64,000 nt of DNA from Algoriphagus boritolerans DSM 17298 = JCM 18970 (GTDB lineage: Bacteria; Bacteroidota; Bacteroidia; Cytophagales; Cyclobacteriaceae): positions 1-64,000 of the forward strand of contig NZ_FNVR01000006.1 of assembly GCF_900108085.1 (NCBI RefSeq). Reading direction: 5' to 3'. The notes beneath the pieces are model-generated. The model made no database searches. It saw only the letters and a program-made list of their open reading frames with translations, and had not been told where the DNA came from. This document shows, in pieces, positions 44,428-54,000 of the stretch; position 1 is the stretch's first letter, and each line of letters opens with the position of its first letter. A program made the position numbers and the translations under genes.

Positions 44428-47400
44428 ATGCAAAAATTATTCTTCCGGGCGGCTTTTTTCTCTCTCGTACTTTTTTCCCTGATTCAGCTCAAGGGGTTTT
44501 CCCAAATCAACGCGTCACAGGGAATCCCGACGATTACAAATTATTCTCCCCGAGACTACCAAGGTACAGGACAGATTTGGAGTTTGGCCCAAGATGCCAA
44601 AGGATTCATCTTCTTGGGAACCAATACCGGCATTGTGAAATTTGACGGGAAAAATTGGGAGCTTTTAATTTCTCCATTGAAAGGATATAATACGAGTACG
44701 AGGGCTCTGCATTTATCCAACTCAGGCGTTCTTTATTATGGCTCTTTGGCTGATTTTGGATACATCGGAGAAAACGATTTGGGAAATACAATTCAAATTT
44801 CGCTCATCCACTTAATCCCCGAAGAAATCACGCTGAATGACATTTGGTCAATCAATGAAGTGGATGGTAAAATTTATTTCCAGGCCCGGGAGGCCATTTT
44901 TATTTACACCCCTGAAAAGGAAAATCAGGATCCCAAAATTGAAATATGGAAACCTGACTCGCAGTTTATGTATTCCTGGGAGATCGACGGCACTTTCTAT
45001 GCGCATCAGATAGAATTGGGGATTTTCAAAGAGCGGAATGGTAAACTGGAGTTGATTCCCGGAAGTCAATTTTTAGGTAAAGACCGAGTTCAGGTTATGC
45101 TTCCTTATACCAAGCCCGATGAATTTTTAGTAGGCGCATTTTCCGGAGGACTTTACCATTTTGACGGTAAAAAATTCCAGAAATTCGAAACCAAAGCCGA
45201 GGATTTCCTAAACTCAAGACTTTACAGAGGAATTTCACTTGCAGACAATCAATTTGGGCTTGGTGGCATTGGGGTTGGTTTTATAATTTTGGATTCTGAA
45301 GGAAATCAGATCACTCTATTAACCTCCAAGAGTGGATTGATAGACGATAGTGTGTATTCTCTATTATTGGATCGAGCCGGAACCCTCTGGGTCGGTACCA
45401 ATACCGGTCTTTCAAAAATTGAAATCTCTTCTCCCCTCACCCGCTTCAAGTCCGAAAATGAAGAAATCGGATCAATTCTTTCGATCAATTCATTGGATGA
45501 AGAGCTGTACATCGGAGGTTCTACCGGAGTACATTTTTTGGATAAGTCAGACGGAAAAATCAAAAAATTAGAAGGCATTCCCAATTCGCAAATCTTTTCC
45601 CTTGTCAAGGATGAAGATAGACTTCTGATATCCAACATCGGGCTATATTCATTAAAAAACGGAAAAACGGTATTAATTCCGGGGACAGAAAAGCTTCAGA
45701 TACTCAAAATATTACTTTCAGAAAAACACCCGGGTTATGTCTTCCTCAGCGGAGCTTATGGCATTGCTGTTTTTAAAAGAATCAAAGTTTCCACTTCATC
45801 AATTCAGCCTTACGCCTACGAATCGATCGGATTCCTAAATCAGATTGATCGGTATATTTACACCTTGGAAGAAGATGATAAGGGGAACCTTTGGGCAGGA
45901 ACTCAAGCGGGCGACAATTATCGGATAACGTGGGCCAAAACTGCCTCAGGAAACATCGATTTAGGAGGCTCAACGGTCAGAAAATTCTCTGAGGAGGATG
46001 GGATTCCCGGAATGGTGGGAAGAATATCCAAAATTCAAAGTCGGATATTCTCTTCCGGCATCAATGGGTTTTATTATTTCGATGAAGACAAAGATTCATT
46101 TGTAAGAGACACGGTTTTTAGCTTTTCTGATGAGGTGGCAAATATTAACATTGACGCCTTCGCAGTTCAAGGTGATGATCTTGATCGCGCCTTAATTGTA
46201 TTCAAGAATGAGAAAAAACTTGCAATCCCCTCAAAAGATGGAGGCTATGCTCTTCAGGATTATCCCATCAATCTTTTTCCTGGCTTGAATATTTCCGCCT
46301 TCTTTTCTGAACCAAACGGTGTAATTTGGTTAGGGACAGATGAAGGCTTGATCCGAATCGATGATAAAAAATCAATTGATACTGACATTCCATTCCCGGT
46401 TTATTTCAGACAAATCATATCCAAAGCAGATACCCTAAACCACAAAAATCAGGAGAAAGACCAAGCACTCCATAAAATGAAGTTCAAAAATAATTCGATC
46501 CGATTTTCCTATGCTGCACCATTTTTTATTCAGGAGAAACTGACCAAGTATCAGACATTTTTGGACGGATATGACGAAGAATGGGGGAAATGGGAAGAAA
46601 ATTCAACCCGGGAATTCAATAATCTCCCTCATGGGACTTACACCTTTCGGGTAAAAGCCCAAAACGGCTTCCATGCTATCTCGGACGAAATAACTTATAA
46701 ATTCATCATCCTCCCTCCCTGGTATGCCACCTGGTGGGCTTATTTACTGTATTTCTTTAGTTTTGGATTAGTGATATTTGGACTGGTCAAATTCCAATCC
46801 GGAAGACTGGTGGCCATCGAAAAAGAGCGAGCCCGGCAAAAAGAACTCGAACATGCGCATGAAATCGAAGAAGCCTATCAAAACCTAAAAGCCACGCAAG
46901 ACCAACTACTCCAGCAGGAAAAACTCGCCTCCCTTGGCCAACTCACCGCGGGCATTGCCCACGAGATCAAAAACCCGCTCAACTTTGTCAACAACTTCGC
47001 CGATGTGAGCATGGAGCTCATCGATGATATGCGGGAAGAACTCGAAAATGACCATAAAAAAGAAGCCCTGGCACTCTCGGAGGACATTAAAAGCAACTTG
47101 CTCAAAATACACCTGCATGGCACCCGTGCCGACAATATTGTCAAATCTATGCTTTTGCACAGCAGGGGCGGCAGTGGAAAAAAGGAGCCGACGGATCTGA
47201 ATGCAATGGTTCAGGAATTCTCCAATCTTGCCTTCCACGGGATGCGCGCCACCAAAAACCCCATCCCTGTAAGTATCGAGCTGGATTTGGATGATCGCAT
47301 TGGTAAAATCCCGCTTTACACGGATGACTTCAGCAGAGTGATTCTCAACCTCTGCAACAACGCCTTTGACGCAATGCGGGAAAAATTGAATATGGAAGAA

Positions 47401-47679
47401 ACTTATGGAAAAAAATATTCGCCTGAACTTATCATTACCAGCAAATCTACGACCGCAGGAGTTGAGCTGATTTTTGAAGATAATGGCACAGGAATCCCTG
47501 AAGAGATTCAGGATAAAATCCTTCAGCCATTCTTCACTACCAAAAAGGGGACAGAAGGTACCGGACTCGGTCTCAGCATTACACACGACATCATCAAACG
47601 GCATAATGGTAATCTATCCATCAATTCACAACTTCAAAAAGGAACAAAATTCATCATTTTTTTACCAAACCAAATTTAA
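44428..47679 (+). CDS. Propeller-type sensor histidine kinase 3
   Basis: The 1083-aa product has a signal peptide (about 1-26, ending GFSQ), degenerate Reg_prop repeats (for example GQIWSLAQDAKGFIFLGTNT, GTLWVGTNTGLSKIE, GVIWLGTDEGLIRID), a Y_Y_Y domain (about 685-765), a transmembrane helix (AYLLYFFSFGLVIFGLVKF), a coiled coil and the kinase core with His845 in SLGQLTAGIAHEIKNPLNF and FFTTKKGTEGTGLGLSI. The propeller blades are far less regular than in kinase 1, so a different ligand is likely. Receiver 2 starts 7 bp downstream. Confidence 0.9.
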   Translation: MQKLFFRAAFFSLVLFSLIQLKGFSQINASQGIPTITNYSPRDYQGTGQIWSLAQDAKGFIFLGTNTGIVKFDGKNWELLISPLKGYNTSTRALHLSNSGVLYYGSLADFGYIGENDLGNTIQISLIHLIPEEITLNDIWSINEVDGKIYFQAREAIFIYTPEKENQDPKIEIWKPDSQFMYSWEIDGTFYAHQIELGIFKERNGKLELIPGSQFLGKDRVQVMLPYTKPDEFLVGAFSGGLYHFDGKKFQKFETKAEDFLNSRLYRGISLADNQFGLGGIGVGFIILDSEGNQITLLTSKSGLIDDSVYSLLLDRAGTLWVGTNTGLSKIEISSPLTRFKSENEEIGSILSINSLDEELYIGGSTGVHFLDKSDGKIKKLEGIPNSQIFSLVKDEDRLLISNIGLYSLKNGKTVLIPGTEKLQILKILLSEKHPGYVFLSGAYGIAVFKRIKVSTSSIQPYAYESIGFLNQIDRYIYTLEEDDKGNLWAGTQAGDNYRITWAKTASGNIDLGGSTVRKFSEEDGIPGMVGRISKIQSRIFSSGINGFYYFDEDKDSFVRDTVFSFSDEVANINIDAFAVQGDDLDRALIVFKNEKKLAIPSKDGGYALQDYPINLFPGLNISAFFSEPNGVIWLGTDEGLIRIDDKKSIDTDIPFPVYFRQIISKADTLNHKNQEKDQALHKMKFKNNSIRFSYAAPFFIQEKLTKYQTFLDGYDEEWGKWEENSTREFNNLPHGTYTFRVKAQNGFHAISDEITYKFIILPPWYATWWAYLLYFFSFGLVIFGLVKFQSGRLVAIEKERARQKELEHAHEIEEAYQNLKATQDQLLQQEKLASLGQLTAGIAHEIKNPLNFVNNFADVSMELIDDMREELENDHKKEALALSEDIKSNLLKIHLHGTRADNIVKSMLLHSRGGSGKKEPTDLNAMVQEFSNLAFHGMRATKNPIPVSIELDLDDRIGKIPLYTDDFSRVILNLCNNAFDAMREKLNMEETYGKKYSPELIITSKSTTAGVELIFEDNGTGIPEEIQDKILQPFFTTKKGTEGTGLGLSITHDIIKRHNGNLSINSQLQKGTKFIIFLPNQI

Positions 47680-47686
47680 ACAGCTT

Positions 47687-48067
47687 ATGAAGATTTTATT
47701 TGTTGACGACGAAAAGGATGTAGAGGCACTTTTCCGTCAGAAATTTCGAAAGGAAATCAAAAGTGGGGAGATTGAACTGGCCTTTGCCTTTTCAGGCAAG
47801 GATGCTTTGAATATTTTAGGTGAAGAAAACCCCCCAAAATTCGTTTATGTTTTCTCCGATATAAACATGCCCGGAATGAGCGGATTGGAACTTCTGGAGG
47901 AAATAAAAACCCGTTTCCCGAACATTCAGGTGAGTATGATCTCTGCCTATGGTGACAGTGAAAACTACGACCGCGCTATGAGCTCCGGCGCTAAAGGTTT
48001 TTTCACCAAACCGGTGGACTTTGAGCGCCTTAAAAAAGAAATTGCCGAAATGGTCAAAAATCAATAG
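47687..48067 (+). CDS. Stand-alone response regulator receiver 2
   Basis: The 126-aa receiver-only protein (start MKILFVDDEKDVEALFRQKF at 47687) has Asp58 in YVFSDINMPGMSG, SMISAYGD and FTKPVDF. A longer frame upstream lies within the kinase gene and is not used. The 7-bp gap makes kinase 3 the likely partner. It has no output domain. Confidence 0.92.
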   Translation: MKILFVDDEKDVEALFRQKFRKEIKSGEIELAFAFSGKDALNILGEENPPKFVYVFSDINMPGMSGLELLEEIKTRFPNIQVSMISAYGDSENYDRAMSSGAKGFFTKPVDFERLKKEIAEMVKNQ

Positions 48068-48107
48068 CTGAAAACCTGACTAAATAAGTTTCTCCAAAAG
48101 GAAAATC

Positions 48108-49439
48108 ATGGATGCTCTAAAAGAAAAACTATTATTTGAAACACTTCAAAAAGTCCTGGACACGACAGCCACGGCTAATTTTCCTTTGGACACCATTGGT
48201 GAATTCGTTGTTTCGGATGTAATGGGATTTGGCACCACGGTGGATGAGAAAATCATCGGGATCCAAGGATTCAGGAAATTATTGGAAGATCAGCGTGAGC
48301 AATCCAAAGGACTGGATATCCAATTCAAAACCAGTCTGATCCACCGGAGAATTTTTGCACAGGAGAATGCTGCCCTTTTTACTCATGACTTTACTGTCAC
48401 TATCCAAATGGGAAATGAGGAAAACGTCCTTCCATTACGATTTAGTACCGTATTTGAATATTTCAACGACCACTGGAGATTAGTTCACTTTCACGGTTCT
48501 CAGGCCGTAAATTCGGAAGGAGACACTTGGCATCGAAATGAATTAATCAAAAAAAACGAAGCGCTGCAAAAACTTGTAGATGAGAAAACCGCAGACCTGA
48601 AAAATAAAAACGCAGCCCTTGAACAAGCCATCCAAACCATAAAAGAAACTCAAGATCAGCTATTGCAGCAAGAAAAGTTAGCTTCTTTGGGGCAACTCAC
48701 GGCAGGGATTGCACATGAGATAAAAAACCCGCTGAATTTTGTCAATAACTTCTCCGAGCTCAGTCAGGATTTTATAGAAGAAATCGAAGAAGAATTGGAA
48801 AAAACCCCCAATACTTCTGAAAAAGAAAATATAAGGGACCTACTGGAAGATGTCAAATCCAATCTGGGAAAAATCCGTCACCATGGCTCAAGGGCTGACA
48901 ACATCGTCAAATCTATGCTCATGCATTCCCGCGGAGGAACAGGCAGCATGGACCCAACCGATCTCAATGCGCTGATTCGGGAATATTCCAACTTGGCCTT
49001 TCACGGGATGCGTGCCAATCAAAATCCAATCAATGTAGAAATCAACCTCAATTTGGACGAAAATCTTGGCCTGATCCCATTAAATGGAGAGGACTTCAGT
49101 AGGGTGATTTTAAATTTGATAAAAAACGCTTTTGATGCCATGCGCGACAAAATAAGTATGGTAGGATCAGATTATAAAGCTAAATTAGAGATTCGAACCA
49201 AGAACTTAGCAAACAGGGTTTTGGTAGAGGTGGAGGACAATGGTCCGGGTGTTCCGGAGGAGATACGTGACAAACTTTTAATTCCTTTTTTTACCACGAA
49301 AAAAGGGACTGAAGGCACTGGATTAGGGTTGAGTATCACCCATGATATCATCAAATCCCATCTGGGCACGTTGGACATAGAATCGTCAGTAGGAAATTTT
49401 ACCCGATTCAAAATTGAATTGCCAAACAGTAAAACTTAA
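48108..49439 (+). CDS. Soluble histidine kinase with NTF2/SnoaL-like sensor domain
   Basis: The 443-aa cytoplasmic kinase carries an N-terminal domain of about 140 residues that resembles the SnoaL/ketosteroid-isomerase-like fold (TIGEFVVSDVMGFGTTVDEK; FRKLLEDQREQ; FEYFNDHWRLVHFHGSQAV), then a coiled coil and the kinase core: His203 in SLGQLTAGIAHEIKNPLNF, DNGPGVP and FFTTKKGTEGTGLGLSI. The N-domain is analogous to that of the five-module kinase. Kinases with such a pocket may bind a small hydrophobic molecule; the ligand is unknown. Receiver 3 follows after 10 bp. Confidence 0.88.
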   Translation: MDALKEKLLFETLQKVLDTTATANFPLDTIGEFVVSDVMGFGTTVDEKIIGIQGFRKLLEDQREQSKGLDIQFKTSLIHRRIFAQENAALFTHDFTVTIQMGNEENVLPLRFSTVFEYFNDHWRLVHFHGSQAVNSEGDTWHRNELIKKNEALQKLVDEKTADLKNKNAALEQAIQTIKETQDQLLQQEKLASLGQLTAGIAHEIKNPLNFVNNFSELSQDFIEEIEEELEKTPNTSEKENIRDLLEDVKSNLGKIRHHGSRADNIVKSMLMHSRGGTGSMDPTDLNALIREYSNLAFHGMRANQNPINVEINLNLDENLGLIPLNGEDFSRVILNLIKNAFDAMRDKISMVGSDYKAKLEIRTKNLANRVLVEVEDNGPGVPEEIRDKLLIPFFTTKKGTEGTGLGLSITHDIIKSHLGTLDIESSVGNFTRFKIELPNSKT

Positions 49440-49449
49440 CTTTTTTCGA

Positions 49450-49830
49450 ATGAAAATTTTAATCGTTGATGATGAGCAGGATGTAGAAATCATGTTTCTG
49501 CAAAAGTTTAGAAGGGAAATCAAAAGCAAATTACTCGAAGTAGAGTTTGCCTTTTCGGGCCAACAGGCCTTGGATTATTTGGGTCAATCAGGCTCTCCTG
49601 ATGTCGTGTATGTTTTTTCCGACATCAATATGCCCGGTATGAGCGGGCTGGAGTTACTGGAAAACATCAAAAGTAGATTTCCCCACATCCAAGTAAGCAT
49701 GATATCCGCCTACGGAGATAAGGAGAGCTACAACAAAGCGATCAAATCCGGCGCAAAAGGGTTTTTTACAAAACCGGTGGATTTCGAATCCCTCAAAAAT
49801 GAAATAGCAGAATTGCTAACCAACAAATAA
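49450..49830 (+). CDS. Stand-alone response regulator receiver 3
   Basis: The 126-aa receiver-only protein (start MKILIVDDEQDVEIMF at 49450) has Asp58 in YVFSDINMPGMSG, SMISAYGD and FTKPVDF. It lies 1 bp before the receiver-cyclase gene, so phosphorylation of this receiver and of the cyclase may be linked to the same upstream kinase. Confidence 0.92.
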   Translation: MKILIVDDEQDVEIMFLQKFRREIKSKLLEVEFAFSGQQALDYLGQSGSPDVVYVFSDINMPGMSGLELLENIKSRFPHIQVSMISAYGDKESYNKAIKSGAKGFFTKPVDFESLKNEIAELLTNK

Positions 49831-49831
49831 A

Positions 49832-50872
49832 ATGGCAAAAATCCTGGTTGTGGATGATGAGGAGGATTTGGAGATGCTCTTCCGCCAGAAGTACAGACAA
49901 AAGATTCGCTCGGGAGAGTACGAAATGTTTTTTGCACTCAATGGACAGCTTGCACTCGATCTCCTGATAGAACATCCCGATGTAGACATGATCCTTAGCG
50001 ACATTAATATGCCGGTAATGGATGGCTTGACCCTACTCGCCAACACCAAGGAGCAGAATCCACTTTTAAAAACCGTCATCATATCGGCCTACGGAGACAT
50101 GGAAAACATCCGAAAGGCGATGAACTTGGGAGCCTTCGACTTTGTAACCAAGCCGGTAGATTTTCAGGACCTGGAGATTACCGTTGAAAAAACCCTCAGC
50201 TACATCAGTCAGATCAAATCCAACATCAAAGCAATTCGGGAAAATAATATCCTCAAGATGTACGTGGATGAGACCGTGTTAAACTTCATGGGCGGAAAAG
50301 AAATTGAATCTGCCCTGATGGAAAATGAAATCATCGAAGGTACGGTTGCATTTATCGATTTATGCGGGTTTACTAGAATATCCGAAAACGAAGAGCCGAA
50401 TACCGTTGTGGGCCTGCTCAACGAATACTTCGATCTCATGGTACGTGAGATTATTGAAGAAAAAGGCAGCGTGGATAAGTTTATTGGGGATGCGGTGATG
50501 GCAGTCTTTCAGGGACCCGATCACCTTCAACGTGCCCTTAAGTGTTGCATTGCCATTCGTGACAAAATGGAAGCCATTCCCGAATATTCGGAAGCGACTC
50601 ATTTCAAACCTCAGGTCTCGATTGGGATCAATTCCGGGGAAATGGTCTCCGGAAACATCGGCTCAAAATCCCTAAAACGTCTGGACTACACTGTAATAGG
50701 CGATACTGTCAATGTAGCGGCTAGACTTCAAGCCAAAGCTAATCCCGGACAAATTTTGATTATGGAACATTGTCAGGCACAGATTCCAGACAAATTTACC
50801 TTCAACCGGATCGGTGAAATGGCATTGAAAAATAAAGCCAAACCTGTCACCGTATATGAAGTTGGAAACTAG
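49832..50872 (+). CDS. Receiver-class III adenylate cyclase response regulator
   Basis: The 346-aa protein has a receiver (about 1-120; Asp57 in ILSDINMPVMDG; SAYGD; TKPVDF), a short helical linker, and a class III nucleotide cyclase domain (about 165-346). The metal-binding Asp176 (VAFIDLCGFT) and Asp220 (FIGDAVMAVF), the base-recognising Lys216 and Thr287 (DYTVIG) and the transition-state Asn294 and Arg298 (DTVNVAARL) are all present. The Lys/Thr pair points to ATP as substrate (class IIIb). cAMP made on phosphorylation would be the direct output of the cluster, and the cNMP-binding patatin 5.5 kb upstream is the obvious local target. Confidence 0.9.
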   Translation: MAKILVVDDEEDLEMLFRQKYRQKIRSGEYEMFFALNGQLALDLLIEHPDVDMILSDINMPVMDGLTLLANTKEQNPLLKTVIISAYGDMENIRKAMNLGAFDFVTKPVDFQDLEITVEKTLSYISQIKSNIKAIRENNILKMYVDETVLNFMGGKEIESALMENEIIEGTVAFIDLCGFTRISENEEPNTVVGLLNEYFDLMVREIIEEKGSVDKFIGDAVMAVFQGPDHLQRALKCCIAIRDKMEAIPEYSEATHFKPQVSIGINSGEMVSGNIGSKSLKRLDYTVIGDTVNVAARLQAKANPGQILIMEHCQAQIPDKFTFNRIGEMALKNKAKPVTVYEVGN

Positions 50873-51034
50873 GTTCAGTGCCTTCTTTTGATGCAGGATA
50901 ACAAGGAAGAAACTCTTCATTTTTTAAATTAATCCTCAAAAACGTCCGCCTCCGAACTGTTTTTCACTTGGGACAACTGCTTGTTGCATTATTCCAAAGA
51001 TTCCCAGTAGATTAATTGCCCTAATCACTACCCT

Positions 51035-54000
51035 ATGTTCAAATTAGCCCAACCTGCTTTACTGCTTGCCTTAGGAGCCTCAGTAAGCTTTGCCGCCTTG
51101 GTTCCAATATCAGAAAGAAGTCTGATCCCTCATAGTCCAAGGACTAAAGAATTTGCCGACAGTGTCAAAAAAGACAGCCTAGACTACCCAAAATTCAAAG
51201 AACTCCCGCTTAAGCCGGAGCGTGAAATTAAATTTAACACCAAAGAAGGGACTTGGATGAGCGTGGACGTAAGTCCGGATGGGAAGACCATCGCTTTTGA
51301 TCTGATGGGAGACATTTACAGTATTCCATTCGAAGGAGGAAAAGCAACGCCTATTACCACGGGAATCGCGTATGAGACTCATCCGAGATTTTCTCCTGAC
51401 GGAGAGAGGATCCTCTTCACCTCAGACCGTGCCGGTAATGACAACCTTTGGTACATCGATATGGTGAAAAAAGATACCGTACAAGTCACCAAAGACAAAA
51501 CTGGAGATGTGCCAGGAGCGCACTGGACTCCCGATGGTGAATACATCGTCGTTTCAAAAGGCCGAAGAATCGCCAAACTTTGGATGTATCACGTTGATGG
51601 CGGAGGAGGAATTCAGCTCAATGAGAACCCGGCTCAGATGAAAACCATCGATCCATTTGTGAGCCCTGATGGCAAAAGTGTCTATTTTTCACACCGATCA
51701 GGCGCTTGGAACTATAATGCACTTTTACCTCAATATCAGATTGGCACTTACGACTTCGACAAAGGTCAAATTACCAGCATTACCTCAAGATATGGTTCAG
51801 CATTCACACCTACACTAAGCAAAGATGGAAATTGGATGGTCTATGGCTCCCGTTGGGACGATAAGACCGGACTCGTTATTCGCAATTTGAAAACAGGAGA
51901 AGAGAATTGGCTGGCCTATCCTGTACAGCGGGACGAACAGGAATCCATCGCTCCACAGGGCGTCCTTCCAGCCATGGCTTTCACGCCTGACAGCAAATTT
52001 GTCATCGCATCCTATGGTGGAAAAATCTGGAAGCTGGCTATTGACGGCAGTCCGGCAGTGGAGATCCCATTTGAAGCAGAGGTAAATCTTGCGATGGGCC
52101 CGCGTCTCTATTTCAATTATGAAATCAAAGACACCACAGCCAAACTTGCCACCCAAATCCGCAATGCTGTCCCATCGCCGGACGGTAAAAAATTAGCCTT
52201 CACGGCACTGAATCGATTGTATGTAATGGATTATCCAGACGGCAAGCCGACACGAGTAACTTCACATGAATTTACCGAGGCGATGCCAAGCTGGAGTCCA
52301 GACGGGGCTCAACTTGTATTTACTACTTGGGATGAAAAGGCCGGCGGTCACTTGTACAAGGCATCATTTGGAAATCGAACTTCCGTCACAAAACTAACCT
52401 CGGAATCTGCGCTTTACATGGCCCCAGCCTGGGGACCAAATAATAAAATCACCGTTTTCAAAGGTTCTAACCGATTGCTCCGAGAGGCAGAAGGCCCCGG
52501 CATAAGCGGTGCAGAGGCTGAATTGGTCTGGATACCTGCAACCGGTGGTGCTCTTAGAAAAATCATGAATGCCGGCAATTACGGCAATGCTCATTTTACC
52601 CGGGACACGTCGAGAATATTCCTGAATGGGCCCGGTGGAGCACTATTGAGCGTGAAATGGGACGGAACGGATGAAAAAGTCTACGCCAGAATCACGGGTA
52701 TAACACCTTTTGGTTCAGCTGCGGATCCACATGATGATCACGATCATGCGAACTTGGAAGAAATCTCCACAGTACGATACGTCATGGGCGTACCCGTTTC
52801 GACAGCCGATGCAGTTAATTATTGCATGCTGCCTGAAGGGTCAAATTCCCGTGAACCACAGATGACCCCTTCCAGCGCAAGTACCATTTTGATGGCGCCT
52901 GTAGGGAACAAAGCCTTGGCCAAAGTCAACAATAACGTCTATGTCGTCACTATTCCGACTGTAGGAAAAGTTCCGAGTATCAACGTAGGAGATCCTGCAT
53001 CCAGCAATTTTCCTTCCCGACAACTGACCGAAATTGGCGGCGAGTTTCCTGCTTGGGAAGCCAATGGCAAAAAGATCCACTGGTCGCTCGGAAACGGGCA
53101 TTGGGTTTATGACATCGATCGGGCGGAATTTGTGGAAGATTCTGTAAAAACAGCAAAAAAGGCAAAGACTTTGGCCGCTGCGGATAGTGTTGCCTCACTT
53201 AAAGCCAAAGGCGAAGACGCCGTTAAACTGGCAGATTCCTTGGCCAAAGCAGATAAAAAACGCATTGACTCACTTTTCAAGGCAGACAAAACCCTGGCCA
53301 AAGCTGACAGTCTCCACAAGGCTCAATTAAAAGAAAAAGAATCCTACAAGCCTGAGGAGAAGCAAGTGAAAGTCTACTTTGCAAAAGACACACCCAGCGG
53401 AAGCATCTTGTTGAAAAATGCCCGAATCGTCACCATGAAGGGTTCTGAAGTCATCGAAAACGGCGACATTCTGATAGAAAACAACCGTATCAAAGCAGTG
53501 GGAGCCTCCGGTACACTGGACGCAGGCAATGCAAAAGTCATCGATGCTTCAGGAAAAACAATCACCCCCGGATTTATCGATACCCACGCGCACATGTGGC
53601 CTGCTTGGAATCTCCACAAAAACTCGGTTTGGATCTACGCAGCAAACTTGGCTTACGGCGTGACTACCACCCGCGATCCTCAGACTGCGACTACAGACGT
53701 GTTGACCTATGGAGATATGGTCGAGGCAGGAATGGTTCCTGGTCCCCGGGTGTATTCTACAGGTCCGGGGGTAGGCTTTTGGATGTATAATCTCAAGTCA
53801 CTGGATCAAGCCAAAAGCGTCTTGAAACAGTACAGCAAGTATTACAATACCCAATACATCAAGATGTACCTCGTGGGTAACCGTCAGCACCGTCAGTGGA
53901 TCATCATGGCTGCCAAAGAACAGCAACTGATGCCTACCACAGAAGGCGGCTTGGACTACAAATTAAATATGACCCAGCTATTTGATGGCTATCCGGGTCA

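Noticed and set aside
31500..49400. Repeated kinase-core DNA segments as mobile elements
   Set aside because: The similarity is confined to the conserved kinase domains, with no terminal repeats or transposase; duplication or gene conversion explains it.
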